DNA from: JBEVNX01 sp040507895
GTDB lineage: Bacteria; Desulfobacterota; Binatia; JACPRU01
DNA: 9,452 bases
Assembly (NCBI GenBank): GCA_040507895.1
Contig: JBEVNX010000144.1
Location: 1-9,452 of the forward strand
Direction: 5' to 3'
Below are positions 8,192 to 9,452 of the stretch, one piece after another. The translations under genes and the position numbers were made by a program. How positions within the stretch are numbered: the stretch's first letter is position 1; each line of letters begins with the position of its first letter. Below the pieces are notes generated by a model that was given only the letters and a program-made list of their open reading frames with translations, searched no databases and was not told the origin of the DNA.

Positions 8192-8692
8192 TTAGAGGGG
8201 CTCGATGAGGAAGAGTGATTCGCCGTACTCGACGGTCTGCCCGTTCTCGGCGACGACGCGCGCCACGCGGCCGCGAAACTCGGCCTCGATCTCGTTCATC
8301 ATCTTCATCGCCTCGATGATGCAGAGCGTGTCGCCCTTCTCGACGACCGTGCCGGCTTCCACGAAGGGAGGCGCCTCGGGGCTCGGGGCGCGGAAGAAGG
8401 TGCCGACCATCGGCGAGATGATCGCCTTGCAGTGATCGAGCGCGCGGTCGGGAGCCGCCACGTGCGCGACCGGGGCCCCCGCCGCATCTGCGGACGCAAC
8501 GGTGGCATCCGCGCCGGGGCGTCCCCTGTCCTTCACCAAGCGGATCTTCGATCCCGCGCTCTCCACTTCGATCTCGACGAGCTGGTTCTCGTCCATCAGA
8601 CGAATGAGCGCGGCGACGTCGCTTACGCGGATCGCGTCGGACGTGGCGCCGGAGGAAGGCGCGGGCGCCTCGCGCTTGCCGGTCCGCCCCAT
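8192..8692 (-). CDS. accB: Biotin carboxyl carrier protein of acetyl-CoA carboxylase
   Basis: This 166-residue protein carries the biotin that shuttles CO2 from biotin carboxylase to carboxyltransferase in acetyl-CoA carboxylase, the first step of fatty acid synthesis. The C-terminal biotinyl domain is clear: ISPMVGTFFRAPSPEAPPFV, then the biotinylation motif IIEAMKMMNEIEAE with the target lysine K130, ending GESLFLIEPL. The N-terminal segment VSDVAALIRLMDENQLVEIE is the usual AccB helix, followed by an Ala/Gly-rich linker at about 56-82. The ATG at 8692 is preferred; a TTG at 8731 would add 13 residues but would overlap the predicted -35 box. aroQ next to accB is a common order, yet the usual partner accC does not follow here, since the mevalonate operon comes next. 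The stop is TAA. Confidence 0.95.
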   Translation of the reverse strand: MGRTGKREAPAPSSGATSDAIRVSDVAALIRLMDENQLVEIEVESAGSKIRLVKDRGRPGADATVASADAAGAPVAHVAAPDRALDHCKAIISPMVGTFFRAPSPEAPPFVEAGTVVEKGDTLCIIEAMKMMNEIEAEFRGRVARVVAENGQTVEYGESLFLIEPL

Positions 8693-8702
8693 AACCCGCG
8701 GC

Positions 8703-8731
8703 AGTCTAGCCACTTCGTTCCTAGCCCTCAA
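8703..8731 (-). promoter_or_regulatory. Candidate accB promoter, near-leaderless
   Basis: TTGAGG at 8731-8726 and TAGACT at 8708-8703 are separated by 17 bases, four of six matches to each consensus box. Initiation about seven bases after the -10 would fall near 8696, only a few bases from the accB ATG at 8692, which has no good Shine-Dalgarno. accB could alternatively be read through from aroQ. Confidence 0.35.
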
Positions 8732-8769
8732 CTCCGCCGATCAGCGTGCGCCGATCCTACTCCCGCGGC

Positions 8770-9273
8770 TCACCGCGTCGATCTCTTGCGCGCGGGCCGG
8801 GCGCGCGGCGGCACCGGTCGGCGGCTGCGCAGGATCGAGACCGCGGCGCGCAGGCCGAGCAGATAGCTCTCCGCGCCGAAGCCGACGACCTGCCCCTCCA
8901 CGACTCCGGCGAGAAACGAGTGGTGGCGGAACTCCTCCCGCTTGTGGACGTTCGAGATGTGGCACTCGACCACCGGCAGGCTCGCCCCCTCGATGGCGTC
9001 GTGCAACGCCACCGAGGTGTGGGTGAACGCGCCGGGGTTGAAGACCGCGCCGATCGAGTTGCCCGCCTTCACCTCGGCGCCGGTCTCATGGATCCAGTCG
9101 ATCAACTGGCCCTCGTGGTTGGACTGCCGGAAAACCACCTCGAGCCCGAGCTTGCCGGCCTCCTGCCGGCACAGCTCCTCGACGTCGGTCAGCGTGGTGC
9201 TGCCGTATACCTCGGGCTTGCGGGTCCCGAGCAGGTTCAGGTTCGGTCCGTTCAGGACGAGCAGCGAGGTCAT
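8770..9273 (-). CDS. aroQ: Type II 3-dehydroquinate dehydratase
   Basis: This 167-residue enzyme removes water from 3-dehydroquinate in the shikimate pathway; the type II form is normally a dodecamer of 145-150 residue subunits. Motifs seen are LVLNGPNLNLLGTR at residues 5-18 with R18, the lid tyrosine Y23 in EVYG, RQSNHEGQLIDWIH at 49-62, VFNPGAFTHTSVALHDA at 77-93 with the active-site N79, and VECHISNVHKREEFRHHS at 102-119 with the catalytic H105. The ATG at 9273 has GAGGA five bases upstream and gives the canonical N-terminus; an upstream in-frame start at 9315 would add 14 unconserved residues. The C-terminus carries an extra Arg/Pro/Lys-rich tail from about residue 149, absent from most homologues. 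It sits 77 bases upstream of the accB ATG. Confidence 0.96.
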   Translation of the reverse strand: MTSLLVLNGPNLNLLGTRKPEVYGSTTLTDVEELCRQEAGKLGLEVVFRQSNHEGQLIDWIHETGAEVKAGNSIGAVFNPGAFTHTSVALHDAIEGASLPVVECHISNVHKREEFRHHSFLAGVVEGQVVGFGAESYLLGLRAAVSILRSRRPVPPRARPARKRSTR

Positions 9274-9363
9274 GATTCCTCGGTTCCGGAAGGGGGCACC
9301 ATCGGTCCGATACAAGCACCAAGACGCCGTCCGCGACGCGGGCTTCTGTCCAGCAGAACGGGT

Positions 9364-9452
9364 CTACTGGGAGCGCGGGGTGATTGCCTCGGCGGCTCGG
9401 ATCATCGTGCTGCTGAGCCACTCGTGCAGCACGATCACCTGGAACATCGGGT
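9364..9452 (-). CDS. Possible C-terminal end of an unidentified gene (partial)
   Basis: One minus-strand frame is open from the window edge to a TAG at 9366-9364. Its 28 codons nearly all end in G or C and read like ordinary protein (FQVIVLHEWLSSTMIRAAEA then ITPRSQ). About 90 bases then separate it from the aroQ start, enough for a short intergenic region. I do not recognise the family. The opposite strand is also open over the same bases, so coding on this strand is not certain. Confidence 0.35.
   Translation of the reverse strand, partial: PMFQVIVLHEWLSSTMIRAAEAITPRSQ
9404..9435. repeat. Perfect 10-bp inverted repeat with 12-base loop
   Basis: ATCGTGCTGC at 9404-9413 is the exact reverse complement of GCAGCACGAT at 9426-9435, with a 12-base loop. 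It lies inside the possible partial gene near the window edge. No T tract follows on either strand, so a terminator is unlikely. It may be a coincidence of codon use or a protein-binding or RNA structure site. Confidence 0.5.

Noticed and set aside
8693..8769. Repeated GCCGCGGG at both ends of the aroQ-accB gap, and GATCGGCG twice within it.
   Set aside because: Short GC-rich words recur easily in this composition; there is no sign of a mobile element between them.
9272..9452. Plus-strand ORF from the ATG at 9272, open for 60 codons to the window edge, overlapping the aroQ start as CATG.
   Set aside because: The product is rich in Arg, Ser, Cys, His and Trp, the ribosome binding site is poorly spaced, and it would leave aroQ with no promoter region. 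It looks like an antisense shadow, though the window edge prevents a firm decision.

Overview
This window is one GC-rich bacterial chromosome segment with almost all coding capacity on the minus strand. It holds a tightly packed mevalonate-pathway operon that runs straight into hopanoid (triterpene) synthesis, with two housekeeping genes upstream of it. In transcription order (high to low coordinates) the genes are: a possible C-terminal fragment of an unidentified gene, aroQ (type II 3-dehydroquinate dehydratase), accB (biotin carboxyl carrier protein), a short regulatory gap, then mvaD, a phosphomevalonate kinase gene, fni (type II IPP isomerase), class II HMG-CoA reductase, mevalonate kinase, shc (squalene-hopene cyclase) and hpnC.

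How the genes work together: HMG-CoA reductase makes mevalonate. Mevalonate kinase, phosphomevalonate kinase and diphosphomevalonate decarboxylase convert it to isopentenyl diphosphate, and Fni equilibrates that with dimethylallyl diphosphate. HpnC (with HpnD and HpnE, not seen here) leads from farnesyl diphosphate to squalene, which SHC cyclises to hopene. HMG-CoA synthase, farnesyl diphosphate synthase, HpnD and HpnE are not in the window. The junctions from mvaD to shc are overlaps (4, 8, 4 and 29 bp) or a 2-bp gap, so the six genes are probably co-transcribed and translationally coupled.

The most striking anomaly is the phosphomevalonate kinase gene (6116-7102). The reading frame is intact from end to end except for two in-frame stops five codons apart: TAA at codon 231 and TAG at codon 236. 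The third GHMP-kinase motif lies beyond both stops. No ATG, GTG or TTG start in that frame could produce the distal part separately. It is either a recent pseudogene or base errors in the assembly, or, much less likely, recoding. The second notable element is the 80-bp gap upstream of mvaD, which holds a perfect TTGACA -35 box and a perfect 8+8 bp inverted repeat over the predicted -10 and start site. This looks like a repressor-controlled promoter for the whole isoprenoid/hopanoid operon.

Organism: high GC, hopanoid genes and a complete-looking mevalonate pathway with class II reductase and type II isomerase suggest an environmental bacterium from a lineage that uses mevalonate instead of MEP. 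Myxococcota or related former deltaproteobacterial groups such as Binatota are candidates. This placement is inference from gene content only. I see no mobile element, CRISPR array, tRNA or rRNA.
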